Source: Carposina sasakii
Lineage: Eukaryota > Arthropoda > Insecta > Lepidoptera > Carposinidae
Assembly (NCBI GenBank): GCA_014607495.2
Contig: CP053157.1
Span: forward strand, 5,518,001-5,582,000
Direction: 5' to 3'
Length of the DNA: 64,000 nucleotides
Shown here: positions 43,706 through 54,430 of the stretch, piece after piece
Numbering within the stretch: position 1 is the first letter of the stretch
How the letters are laid out: the number at the start of each line of letters is the position of its first letter
Notes under the pieces: model-generated
Told to the model about the DNA's origin: nothing
The model's database searches: none
The model's input: the letters and a program-made list of their open reading frames with translations, nothing else
Made by a program: the position numbers and the translations under genes

Positions 43706-45950
43706 ATGTGCGTATATATGTATGTAAATATTACATCAAGTGCCTATTGAGATTTAACAATTTGCTTACAACCCGTTTATCCCGTTAAAAACCTTCGGAC
43801 GTTTATTCAAATTAATCTATCATAGGTAATGTAGCTAGTAGCTACGTGTGCAACAAAGACACTATGTTTCCTAGTATATGTTCAGAATAATATAACAAAC
43901 TTACGAACGTAACCGACATGATGTCACCATGATCAAACAATACAATATATTCAGATGTTTTTCGTGATAATTAGTCACGCTTAATTTTGAATATTGAGTA
44001 CGGTAGATAGGTGTGTGATATGACTTGAATATTACCTACCAATATTCTGTCGATAAAGTACCTTCCTAAGTATTCTTGAAGTACTGATTTCAATTCCTGA
44101 AGAGGTACAAAATATGAGCAAAAACGTAGCTAAAACCGTATTCAAATGTCATGACATTGCCTAAGAAATAATCCCAAATTGATAGAGGTAGGTTATTGAG
44201 ACATAAATAATTATACAATGTATAAGTAGGTAAATATACCTACATAAGTAACTAATATAAAGATAATGTTAAGTTACCCTATCTAAACCTACGTAAGTAT
44301 ATTTCGAGAAGATAAAACTCTCTAAAACTGGACATAATGATAATAAATAGGTATTAGGTAGTCTTTACAGTAAGGATTGTCCTCTAATACAGGTTGCGTT
44401 GAAGTCTTTTATGGGACGCATTATTCACAAATCTCTTTACGATAAGATAATATTCAGACAAAAACCTATTTATTCTGTGTATCTAGTATTTACTTTGGAG
44501 TTTACTAATACTAAACAATTAATATTCATAATAAACTTAATCCTAATAAGTTGTAGAAAACAACTGTATTTTTGTCAAAATATTTTAAATCTAACTAAAA
44601 GTAAGAACAATTACGTACGAGTAGGTAAGTAAGTAGTACGTGCATGGAAAGGCATGGTAAACGATATGATCGAATGATTACGTAAACTAAGCGTATTGTA
44701 AAAATATACGTTCAATTTTCAGTTACGTACCCTCATTCCTGAAAATTTATTTTCCCAGGATATTACGGGGTATTATGGGCGATTCTGATCATCACACTTT
44801 ATGTTTAAGTACTTAACTTAACTTAACTTTACTTAAACTTTGTCCGAGTATATCCCTCACCATCCTTAATATATAACATAAATGGCTTAGATAAAAGGGA
44901 ACCGGAAAGACTAATTTTAAAATTTTGGTTTAAGTATGACGGTCAGAATTGACCATATTGTGTTTTCATTTGAAGTCTATGCAGCGCTGGCTAATCGCTG
45001 TCAAAATTGAAACTTAAGTAGGTACTAAGTCTGTGATTAATAATTTCTTCCACGAATACGAGAAAATAGGTAAGTAATATGTATGAATAAAAGTCTTCTA
45101 GTAAAAAAGGTTGCTTCTGTAGTGCAAGGTATGTGCATTCACCTTAATTTGAATACTTATTTGGATATCTTTAATTTTCCTGTTGTGTTTATCGAATATT
45201 CTTGTATCTTTATTATTTTCGAGGTAAAATTATTCGCTCCAATATTCTTAATGACCTTACAATTTGTATATTTATTTTAATTAACAATGTCACCGTTCTG
45301 TTTGTTTTAGCTATTTACATTATTACTAATGAATATGCTATTTCTTTGCAGGTTTTTTCTTTGTCTCATAGAATTAATGATGTTATTGATACTTTGTACA
45401 AGCAACATAACATAAATTATAGTCTTGTGTACATAGGATTGTAGAAAATTATGTATACTCGTAGGTATGTACCTATATATTCTAGTATGTTATGTGTCAG
45501 TGAATCTCCTGAATATGTTGTAATACCAATTTGCTATTCTCCTTGCAACAGATTTTTAAGTTTCTATATCTTATGAGCTTTGTTAAGAAACGAGTCCAGT
45601 GTCACACTATAATGTTTTCTATAGTGTCACAATCTCGCTTGAAGTAAATAAACTCAAGTGAGTATCGGAATGGCAATCCAGTGGAGTTCATCAATGATAT
45701 AGCAGGTGTCTACACAGACGGGATAGAGCCTCAGATTAGAGCAACTCTTGCTTGTTTAGAGTTTAGAGTCATGTCTTATCTTAGACAATGTGTAAGTATT
45801 ATAAAACAGGTGTACCAATAATATTGTTAGAAAATATTTATCTAATATTAGTGCCCTTGGCAAAGTGCTTCTATGACATCAACCTCGGAAACATCACGAA
45901 TGATTTGCACATATTAGTAACATAAAATACAAACACCATAATGTGATAAA
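43706..45950. other. Intergenic stretch between repeats and the yellow-family gene
   Basis: Open frames at 44399-44632 and 45083-45444 are hydrophobic, low-complexity noise. A segment at 44770-44960 (GGGCGATTCTGATCATCACA ... GACGGTCAGAATTGACCAT) folds back and resembles a segment near 24171 (GGTCGATTCTGACCGTCACA), suggesting a shared old repeat. A short hairpin lies at about 45600-45631. Confidence 0.45.
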
Positions 45951-45954
45951 CACG

Positions 45955-45960
45955 TTTATT
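45955..45960 (-). terminator. Candidate poly(A) signal of the yellow-family gene
   Basis: On the minus strand this is AATAAA (within AAATAAACGTG), about 540 bases after the stop codon, giving a 3'UTR of ordinary length. Confidence 0.5.
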
Positions 45961-46495
45961 TAGCGGTCAAGCATACCTTCTTACATACACATCAGTCATA
46001 CTATATAGATTTGTATACATAACTAAACTTACACCTAACTATAATCTACACAACTCGTAAAGCACATAATTACATAAATGACTGGCTTTCTAACGTTTAA
46101 AACATAGTTTAACAATACATAAAAGAAAGACAAGTCTTTTAATATATGATGATTAAATTCTTCATGTGCTTGAAAAGGTTTATGAAGATGCACCTTTTAA
46201 TATTTCGATGGAATGTTATTGTGAGCGGGTGCCGGCATTTGGCGAATGTCCCCGACCTATTGCCCAGATCCTCTTCAGCACGTCTCATTTCTATACGCTA
46301 AAGGTTGCCCTGCGCTCCTTCCTATCTCTACTATAAAAATATAAAGCTATATATAACGCATTATCACTGGTTCGACCGTTGGGTCAAGGTAACTCTTAAT
46401 TTTTGGTAATGTTAAACATCAGTCCGCACTTGTAAACACTATTTATGGGGGAAAACAATAGGTTTGTTCACGAGCACTAGACATCACCGGGAGCC

Positions 46496-47839
46496 CTAGG
46501 CAAATAGGTGTGCTATCGCTAGGAGCACCAACGAAGCCCCAAGCGTGGGGGCCGCTCCGCTTCCAGCAGGAGTGGCGTCAGGCGTCTCGGACCCCGGTAT
46601 GTCCGCAAATACGTAGCTCTTCAGACCCGCATGCGATTTTAATATCCTGTAATTTACTTCGTTTATGTTGACTTGATTTTTAATGAAGTTGAACAATCTG
46701 TTCACTACTGCATAGACGTTACCGTGACTGTCGAAAGTGAAACGATCCACCCACTGTATGTAGTTAGGGTCGCGTGCAATCGTACGTTGGCCGTTATGGA
46801 AATCAGTAGTCGAGTTCCATTCCGCGATGGTCGAGTTACCCTCCAGTCCGTAGAATAGCAATCCAGTGGAATCCATCTTCATGCCATCAGTCTGAGATGC
46901 CTTCAAGCCAAGATCTGCTACGTAAGAAGTCAGAGCACCTTCCTGTGGCTGGGCCAAGTTCTCATTTTGAAGCACTGAAGCATTAATGGCGTATAAATGA
47001 TAACTTGAGAGGGGGCAGAAGTAAACTGTTCTGTCCACATGGCCATTCTCTCCCTTGAATGGTGGCCCTAAAGCGATTCCATCTATATTGACCGGCAAGT
47101 TTACAGTAGTTCCATTGATGCGGAAAAAGGTTGCATCAGGCGTTGACAACATAGACTTCTTATCACGAACTTTCCAAGATTTCTTGTCGCTGCGACGGAA
47201 TACAATGATACCTGGGTCCGTGGCACTGTTGTCCGTAATGTAAGCGTAGTCACCGTTGCGGTTATCCACGACCAGATCGTTTAAATATGTGGTGCTGGAA
47301 TTCACGATGCTAGTAGGGAAGTGGATGCGTTCCATTTTGTAAGGGTCGGATTTCAGATCAATCAGCACCAGAGTTGGTGGACACGTAGGGTCAGGGTTGA
47401 TAGTAAGTGTCCCAACACGACCGTTATCCAGGATCCACATAATACCGTTTTTATCAATCTCAATATTTTGAACGAATTGTAAAGAGTCACAATTACCGAC
47501 AGTATTTGCATCCCAACTAGGGAATGGCTTCAATTTGGGCGCCGTATCGCTCTGCTGCACCGGGATGGATGCCAGGGTCGCCGGCACTCCGTCCAGCATC
47601 CTCGGCAGGGTCAGGTACAAGTTGTCACCGTAATAACTGATTCCAGAGATGAGGACGTTGCGCGGAATATATTTGCTTGTATTCAGGTACCTCTCGCGTT
47701 CCTCGGGGGAGGAGAAGTCGAAATCTATGTAGTTCCATTCGTATATGACTCTGAACTGTTCGCGGCGGGGTTGGGGCGCGCGCGTTTCGTTCTGCGCGGC
47801 GGTGGCGGCGACGAGCACTAGCAGCAGTATGGGCAGCAT
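46496..47839 (-). CDS. Yellow/MRJP-family secreted protein, single uninterrupted ORF
   Basis: 447 residues. The start chosen is ATG at 47837-47839: it has A at -3 and begins a clear signal peptide (MLPILLLVLVAATAAQ). The frame stays open for 18 more codons upstream, but only from TTG. Residues 29-42 (FRVIYEWNYIDFDF) are the N-terminal hallmark of Yellow proteins. NVLISGISYYGDNLYLTLPR, GVPATLASIP and NCDSLQFVQNIEIDKNGIMW are typical of the MRJP/yellow beta-propeller domain. There are seven N-glycosylation sequons. The C-terminus is a small-residue linker (PAGSGAAP) and a hydrophobic end (LGASLVLLAIAHLFA), like a GPI-attachment signal. Family members act in cuticle pigmentation and development, and some (Yellow-f) are linked to dopachrome conversion. 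Which paralogue this is cannot be decided by eye. No intron interrupts the ORF; a 5'UTR intron is possible (ttattgcag on the minus strand ends at 47971). Confidence 0.93.
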   Translation of the reverse strand: MLPILLLVLVAATAAQNETRAPQPRREQFRVIYEWNYIDFDFSSPEERERYLNTSKYIPRNVLISGISYYGDNLYLTLPRMLDGVPATLASIPVQQSDTAPKLKPFPSWDANTVGNCDSLQFVQNIEIDKNGIMWILDNGRVGTLTINPDPTCPPTLVLIDLKSDPYKMERIHFPTSIVNSSTTYLNDLVVDNRNGDYAYITDNSATDPGIIVFRRSDKKSWKVRDKKSMLSTPDATFFRINGTTVNLPVNIDGIALGPPFKGENGHVDRTVYFCPLSSYHLYAINASVLQNENLAQPQEGALTSYVADLGLKASQTDGMKMDSTGLLFYGLEGNSTIAEWNSTTDFHNGQRTIARDPNYIQWVDRFTFDSHGNVYAVVNRLFNFIKNQVNINEVNYRILKSHAGLKSYVFADIPGSETPDATPAGSGAAPTLGASLVLLAIAHLFA

Positions 47840-48791
47840 GGTGCGTGCGACTCGGATGGCTCTAGGCGAGCGACTGGCTGGCGGGCAAAGCAACTGCTAT
47901 GGCTGGCTATGACCATCGCAGCGCGTCATCGAGGATCCTACGTGCACTTGACTTAAACCAAGCTTTAGGTCTGCAATAACATTGATGTAACCCTATTAAA
48001 AATACATGGATCTCGTGATTTGCATTCCGAGTATGTCGTTAGTTGTATTATAGATACACGCACAATAGCGATTGAAATACATTTAAATACACGGAAGGGT
48101 GCGTGAAGGTCGCAAACCTCACCCCTTGCAGACAGACGGAGGGTTGAAGTGCCTAAGGGAGTCTAGTTCCCTTTGTAGACGTTTCAATTGTGTTAATTAA
48201 ATAGGTCAACTGGTATTTTTTTGTGACCAGGGGCTAAAAATATATTTTAATGGTTCCAAATTTTTTACTACTAGATAGGTATTTTGGAGTACCTGGGGTA
48301 CCTTGCCTTTATGAGGTAACTAATTATAACTCAAAGAATAAAGTAAGTACATAACTATAAATGATTAGAATACTGTGTGCGACCAGCTTAATTGTACCAA
48401 CAATCCAATCAAGTACCTATGTAACTTTAATCTCTAATTTCTATATTATTAATTCAATAAGCAGCCAATTTTAATTAGGTACTTATATTAATTATGCTAC
48501 TAAATAGCACTTAACAGATTAATAACCCACATTGAAACGTAGAAAGATAATGATGACCTGTTGAATTCATTATACATAATTATAATATCAATAGTAAAAT
48601 AATAAATCGTCCAGTTATCACAGGATATGAGTAACAAATGAACATATTGAAAAAAAAAAATATCGTAATTATTTTGTTTATTATTCATTTGATTTTAAAA
48701 TTGTACAAGCATTAGTCATGGATCCCATTGTACAGAAAATACCCCTGTTTTGAGCGAGACAACAATCAAATTTATTACATTCTAAGGTATA
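47840..48791. other. Upstream region of the yellow-family gene
   Basis: The first about 100 bases upstream of the ATG are GC-richer and likely 5'UTR. Further up the sequence becomes AT-rich. No clear TATA box and initiator pair was found. Confidence 0.4.
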
Positions 48792-48930
48792 CAAGGTGTG
48801 ACAGAAGGGGTATGCTAAGCGAAAAGTTATAAAAATAGCCCACCAAAAAGAACCTATCCACAAAGTTTCAGACTTGAAATCACATGTTTATTTTTCCAAA
48901 TAGTATGAAGAGTTCCTAAACAACTCAGAA
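48792..48930. mobile_element. MITE family B, right-truncated copy
   Basis: CAAGGTGTGACAGAAGGGGT preceded by TA, then AGCGAAAAGTTATAAAAATA and CACATGTTTATTTTTCC as in 17353-17612. The right half is missing. Confidence 0.65.
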
Positions 48931-49024
48931 ATCATAGAAGTTAGGTCATTGATGATTCAAAAGCAAAGCTTTTTTGCAATTCAATTTACCTACTGACTCA
49001 TTGCCTCGCCCTGCATTACATTAC

Positions 49025-49185
49025 TTATAATATGTTCCCAGCTAGAAGATGAGATTAAATCTATTTTCGTTAGGTTCGTCAAAACTAAAAGAATGGTTCG
49101 GCTCATTTTCGTAAAGCTCTCGACTAAAAGATGATTGACCGATTTTCGTTAGGCGCGCCAATAATCGGAAGATGGCTATCGATTT
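49025..49185. repeat. Degenerate tandem repeat with GATTTTCGTTAGGC-like units
   Basis: Successive segments AGAAGATGAGATTAAATCTA TTTTCGTTAGGTTCG, then AAAGAATGGTTCGGCTCATT TTCGTAAAGC, then AAAGATGATTGACCGATTTT CGTTAGGCGCGCC repeat with a period of about 45-50 bases and 25-35% visible divergence. No ORF runs through it. Confidence 0.5.
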
Positions 49186-49499
49186 TAATGATTATTTGTG
49201 AGTACCTACCTACTACTCCGGGGAATAGCGCTACCGAAAATTGATAAATATAAATAAATATTCACGCATTTCACAACGCATCACCTAAGAAATTCGAGTA
49301 AATAGGTATAAGATCCTTTAAGGCGCTTGGTAAACTCCTATAATGAATACTTCTTAGATATTGACATATTTTAACCATCGCGTAATGAATTCAGAAATTT
49401 AGTAGTTGGAGAAATGGTATCTATCTAAATCGAAGACATAACAAAAGCATAAAGGTATCATTGTAATTAATTTTAATTTATGATAAATTTAGTTTATGA

Positions 49500-49578
49500 T
49501 AAGTTGAAGTATCTCTTCTTTAATGTTGTATGCCATATTTCTTTTTGTGTATGTGCAATAAAGAATAAAGAAAGAAAG
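49500..49578 (+). mobile_element. 3' tail of the CR1/Jockey-type LINE seen at 156-611
   Basis: TTGTATGCCATATTTCTTTT followed by TGTGTATGTGCAATAAAGAA TAAAGAAAGAAAG is nearly the same as the minus-strand tail near 156-210. Only the 3' end is present. Confidence 0.65.
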
Positions 49579-50692
49579 TATTATTGTTTCATTCACCTAT
49601 GGATGTATGTATGAGCTTGTTAGTTTTGCAGCATCCATGGTGGTGTATGGTGGTATGGTAGTCTTTTTTCTTCTTTTAAGTAACTTGTGGATAGTGTAAT
49701 GTACTGTGTACTTATTTATACTTTAAAAATAATACCTAACTAGTATTTTTGTATACAATTGTTAACTCTCCCAAATAAATAATAAAAAAAGACTAATATA
49801 TGGCTTTTAGATTCACCAGCAAGGCTTATTCAGTATTTGGTACGTATAAAGGCTCTTTCCTAGATTGAATGATGATGGTCTCTCCGATAGCCATTAGAGA
49901 AAATGGTATGATGAATGACGCACTTCGAAACTGCAATATTATTTTGGCTGCCTAGTTTTGTTGGCTAAAGTATTAATCCCATTTATAATCTGTTCGGCAC
50001 ATGGAATTATAATGTGATTTCTCATAGAAATAGGACACGTTCATTGGCGTTTATGTTGTTTTAAATTAAAACATGGTGTTACTGTTACAGTGTCGCATAA
50101 AGTCATATATGGATTATTAATTATATGATAAATTAAGAGTTTACTTAATGTAAAATAGTACTAAGTACATGGAATCCCCACAAATATAATATTTAGGTAA
50201 ACAGGTAAACTTAAGTTTGTTTGTCTTTTCGTAATTTATTTATTTTACCTATCTTCTTGAAATTTTGCATAAATATATGTTTGGGAGGAGAAGGACATCG
50301 ACTACATTCTGTAGTCCACGCGGACGGTGTTGAGGGCAACAGGTAGTAATTTATATTATAAGTACTATGTCTTTTTCCGTACCTATTGTAGTAGTTCCCA
50401 AAAAATCAAGAAATGTAAAATAAACAATTAAGAAGATCGTTTGAGTAAACAAATCGTGAAGAGGTAACAAACAAACTAACTTAAGCATTTATAATTTTAG
50501 TAAAGATAGAAGACTGTGACCCTCTGCTGAAACTGGATTATCCACAATTGCGACTGTACTGAAATCTGCAGAAAAAATGGATTTGTTGATACGTAATATT
50601 GATAGGAACACAAAAATCTTATTAAAAATATGAAATTCCCAAAGTACTTTCTTAGTATTTTCTAGCTCAAGATGCAATCAAAATAATCTATG
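49579..50692. other. Intergenic stretch
   Basis: A degraded Helitron-like end may lie at 50305-50345 (GTAGTCCACGCGGACGGTGT). Otherwise nothing is assignable. Confidence 0.45.
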
Positions 50693-50764
50693 AGGGGTGA
50701 AAGGCTATTTGGGATAAGCGCCATTTATATATATGGCGCTTATCCCAAATAGCCTTTCACCCCT
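50693..50764. repeat. Perfect hairpin: 32-bp stem, 8-base loop
   Basis: The left arm 50693-50724 (starts AGGGGTGAAAGGCTATTTGG) and the right arm 50733-50764 are exact reverse complements, with TTATATAT between them. It lies alone in AT-rich DNA. A perfect stem is unlike animal pre-miRNAs, which carry mismatches, and fits better with a tiny foldback transposon or a hairpin made by strand switching during replication. Confidence 0.9.
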
Positions 50765-51337
50765 ACATATTATCATTATTATTGTTTTGTATTATAGTGC
50801 CTATAGGTTCCACACTTCTTGAAAATATTAGTATTACATCATTCCCGGAAATCCCCTAATTATTCACACCGGAATTGAAACATTGCGGTTACTTCGGATA
50901 CCTCGGTACCTCCTTGACTGTTTCCTACTCATTTCATAGTTAATACTTTGTTCTTAAGAGGATGTCCCTACAAAGACAGACGAAAGGAAAATCTTGACTT
51001 TTCTTTGATAATAATATTAAGATCAAGGCTCGTACACACTCCCTCTTTTATTTGAGAGCTCATGTGCGAGAATACAGAGTAGGTACATACCTACTTTAAC
51101 CTAAATATCCACGAATATTAACAGATTAATTACCATTATTTTGAATTAGCTTGTTATTTCCAATATTCGCAATAGTAGACTAAAGACAGAAAAACTATAC
51201 CTACCCGGTGTAAAATGATATTATTTTTTATGGAATAGTCTGAGTATAAGTTGAGTATGAGCTGAGCCGTCCGTGCAGTGTGCACTGCAGATATAAAAGT
51301 TCAATGGTTATCTTACATACGTAGGTACCTATACTTA
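50765..51337. other. Intergenic stretch
   Basis: No coding, RNA or repeat signal that I can support. Confidence 0.45.
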
Positions 51338-51625
51338 CGTTTTCCCAAAATGGGGTAGCGAGAATTGCAGGATCACGGAGGCGATCTTTATAGCCATGAT
51401 TAGCATACTGTGGCCAGCCCCCCTAGCATGACCACGCATCGTGGATATCGTATCGTACGATATCGTATCGTCTCTATACAAAATTCAAGATGGCGGCTAT
51501 ATTTATCGTATTTTGATTTAATTCGGTTTATCATATGTTAATGATCAGTGACAAGTTGCTAGCTTACTGTCTGAGGGAACACATCTGAGTTCCTTAGTCG
51601 ACTTTTACGATATGCACGGAAAGAC
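51338..51625 (+). repeat. Dispersed repeat family R1 with an unrelated internal segment
   Basis: CCCAAAATGGGGTAGCGAGA ATTGCAGGATCACGGAGG ... AATGATCAGTGACAAGTTGC TAGC ... GAGTTCCTTAGTCGACTTTT ACGATATGCACGGAAAG. Between about 51416 and 51537 is extra sequence not in other copies, including a run of CGTATCGT/ACGATATCGT repeats (51445-51473). Confidence 0.65.
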
Positions 51626-52080
51626 TCTCTTGGCAAAGACGTTTCGATAAACAGACAATGTGCAGGCACCTCTATACCGCAGTGACCTCAATGCAGTGAT
51701 GCCACAACATACAAACAAACCTATACAATTTATGAGCATGCTGCTTCGCCTTCAAGCTCTGACTCACCATGACATTAAAATAATGCAATCTAAATTCTAT
51801 TCCATTGTAATAAGAGTTGCGGGTGACGTGTAAATTGTTCATTATTCCAAATGCACCGCCTTAAGTATAAGGATCTTCCGTAGTGGTGGCTAAACTATTG
51901 ATTTAATTCAATTGCTTATGGCATTGAATTTCATTGTGTATTTTCTAAAATTTCCATTTGGAATTCCCGGGATGCATGGCGTTTAGAAGTAATTAGAAGA
52001 TTAACGTCATAATTGGATGTTGTCGGTTATTTATATAAATATATTTATGTATTACCTATTCTATTGTATTTATTATATAT

Positions 52081-52477
52081 TAGTGGCCCGCCTTCGCTTC
52101 GGTACATATCAGTATATAGCTACAACTTCATATGTAGGTACAGCGGTTTTCGTAAAAATTTGAAATATCCCGTTTGTCCCCTTCCCGTGGGAATTTCGGG
52201 AAATCCGTTTTTAGTCCTTCCTCGTTGTCCCCAATGAACATATATGCCCGATTTCAGCTTCATATGTATAGCGGTTTTCGTAAAAAATATTAAATTCCCG
52301 TTGGTCGCCTTTCCGTGGGAATATCGGGAAATTCTTATAACCTACACTCAGCAATAATGTGGGTTTCTATTGGTGAAAGAATTTTTAAAATCGGTTCAGT
52401 AGATCCCGAGATTACCCCTTACAATTTAATAAATATACAAACACACAAACTTTACCTCTTTATAATATTAGTATAGA
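52081..52477 (-). mobile_element. Helitron-like element, longer diverged subfamily
   Basis: In reverse orientation it starts TCTATACTAATATTATAAAG and ends in CGAAGGCGGGCCACTAA, i.e. a Helitron-type TC start and a mutated CTAG end. Two internal copies of an AGCGGTTTTCGTAAAAA-TT block followed by CCGTGGGAAT-TCGGGAAAT (near 52141 and 52271) show a tandem duplication. A short open frame running into it is not a gene. A CCCATGGGAATATTGGGAGA block at 12111-12130 is a likely relic of the same family. Confidence 0.5.
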
Positions 52478-54149
52478 AGTATAGATACGCGAATAGCATA
52501 TTTTAACGTTTGAAACAGCTCCCTATCGGGTGTTTCAGACAGGTGTAATTCTTAGTATTCTTGAAAGAAAGAACTCTTGGCCATAATATCCTGCAGGAAT
52601 CATTTACATAGTGCTTTCATGTTTTGACAAATGTCTCAAGGTTTCTTAGCGAAATATGTAGAGCATTCTAGGTTTTAAACTGTCCAATAATGTCTCATAA
52701 ACTAGATTTGAACCTGATCACATCTGCCATACCTACCTACCTAAGCCGTGGGTGTAACGGAGGAAACGTCGCTTTAGAATGGTATAGTATATACCACATG
52801 CGACCAGTGTGCCCAATCTGCAGAAATGCTAGCATAAAATATAACAATGTCCAAAGCCAGAGTTGACTGGCTATACATATTTTAAGTAATTAACTTTAAC
52901 CTAAGTATGTACTTACCTAATAATAATAAAATTTAAGCTGGTATTATCCCATGCTTAAATAATTAAGGTATAAGTAAGTACCTATATGCATAAAATATCT
53001 ACTTATAAGTAGGAATACTGATAGAGATACCTAAGAGCTGCTTACACTTATTGCTTGGTTTTCAAAAGCCTATCGTACATCAGATTATGTTTGTTTACAA
53101 TTAATACACGGGTAAGTATGTTCTTTATGTAAGTAAGGTAAGGTATATGAATGATAGGAAACGATTTCTTTCGTGTTTCCTCACATTGGAGCCATTTTGT
53201 GCACGCAATGTTCACGTATGGTCACTCACCCGGTGCGAACTGAATAATGTTATTTAATACTGAAGTACATACCAAAGTTATTATATACATCTTAAGTACC
53301 TACGTAGTTTACTTACACAGTATAAAGTGATTCTTCTACAGTAGATAGTTAACATTATCGCTTAATAGAGTCTACTACGACACTTTATGTAGAGCAAACA
53401 GACTACAACGGTGGGTTATATGCACTGCATTATAAAAAAAAAATAGTTAAGATTTAAATTAAAATAAAAAAGTTCTCAACTGGGCAGGTAGAACCCCTAC
53501 TTACCTGCACCGGATACACCTTCACAAAACAGCAGAACTCTACCAAACTCTACCAACATAGCTGAAATTATTATCCTACCTATGTTATTCACAGGACAAA
53601 CCTATTTAATGCATAATCTGCTCGATGCGACGCACGGTCACATACTTGGCAAAAGTCCAAGTGAATTTTAAAACTGTACCCTATACCGAATTTTCACCGG
53701 TTTTGTTCAATGTTATTTTATTTCAAGTTTGCCGATGGTAGTGACATCTGTAATACTTATATTGTAACAAATTAATTGGTTTTGCTACTGCACGACAGAT
53801 GGCGTAAATAAAACTCTACCAGCTCGCATATTATTATTTGTAAGTAACTATTACTGTAATAGATAGATGGCGTTGATACCAATAACGGATACTAAATGTT
53901 ATGGTTGGTCAATTTAGGATTGACACATTTAGGATTTTTATTTATAAATATTTACCTGATTTTCAAAGACTTTTTTTAAAGGATAACAATGAAATTTTAT
54001 TATAGTATTAAAAGTTTATTTTTTAAATCTTTTAATTAGAGAGCTTAAATTACTATTGACAATAATATTACTACTACATTATATAAAACTAAAAACTATT
54101 AAAATAATTATCTTTGCTTAAATACAGTAAATTCAATCATTCATTCATA
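52478..54149. other. Intergenic stretch
   Basis: Rich in TAGGTA/TACCTA and AAGTA motifs. Two GATGGCGT motifs at about 53800 and 53867 may mark an old foldback element. No gene was seen. Confidence 0.45.
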
Positions 54150-54221
54150 TCCCGTATGGTCTAGTGGCTAGGATACCTGGCTTTCACCCAGGAGGCTCGG
54201 GTTCGATTCCCGGTACGGGAA
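54150..54221 (+). tRNA. tRNA-Glu (anticodon UUC)
   Basis: 72 bases that fold fully. The acceptor stem TCCCGTA/TACGGGA is perfect. The anticodon stem CCTGG/CCAGG closes the loop CTTTCAC, with anticodon TTC at 54183-54185. The T arm has TTCGATT in the loop and one T:G wobble at the stem base. The discriminator is A and no CCA is encoded, as in eukaryotic genes. The internal Pol III promoters are A box TGGTCTAGTGG (54157-54167) and B box GGTTCGATTCC (54200-54210). TTTTT at 54227-54231 is the terminator. There is no intron, and the sequence is close to the animal tRNA-Glu consensus, so it is probably functional rather than a tRNA-derived repeat. Confidence 0.97.
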
Positions 54222-54226
54222 AAATC

Positions 54227-54231
54227 TTTTT
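54227..54231 (+). terminator. Pol III terminator of the tRNA-Glu gene
   Basis: A run of five T bases starting 6 bases after the tRNA end. Confidence 0.85.
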
Positions 54232-54312
54232 GCCATTATTATTTTTATTGTAAGTAGAAAGATTAACATGCTTTTGTTATTGTAACGTTATAAATGACGT
54301 CCTCTACTCTTC

Positions 54313-54430
54313 TTCTTCAGCCTGTTGCAGTCCAGTGCTGGACGTAGGCCTCATGCAGGGCACGCCACAAGTCTACTGCCATAGGGGGGTTTTGCCCATA
54401 GTCACCACGCTGGGCAGGCGGGTTAGTGAC
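54313..54430 (-). mobile_element. RTE-like LINE tail, reverse orientation
   Basis: TTCAGCCTGTTGCAGTCCAG TGCTGGACGTAGGCCTC ... GGGTTTTGCCCATAGTCACC ACGCTGGGCAGGCGGGTTAG. It lies 90 bases downstream of the tRNA. Confidence 0.7.

Noticed and set aside
46673..47243. Plus-strand ORFs opposite the Yellow-family gene
   Set aside because: Shadow frames of the real minus-strand coding sequence.
47840..47893. 18-codon N-terminal extension of the Yellow-family ORF
   Set aside because: The frame starts only at TTG. The downstream ATG at 47837-47839 has a good context and directly begins the signal peptide.
50693..50764. Perfect hairpin as a miRNA gene
   Set aside because: Animal pre-miRNAs have mismatched stems; an exact 32-bp stem with an 8-base loop fits a foldback sequence better.
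52013..52237. 74-codon ORF
   Set aside because: It overlaps the end of a Helitron-like element and reads its non-coding repeat.
54150..54221. tRNA-derived SINE instead of a tRNA gene
   Set aside because: All stems pair, the anticodon and Pol III terminator are intact, and no SINE body follows the tRNA.
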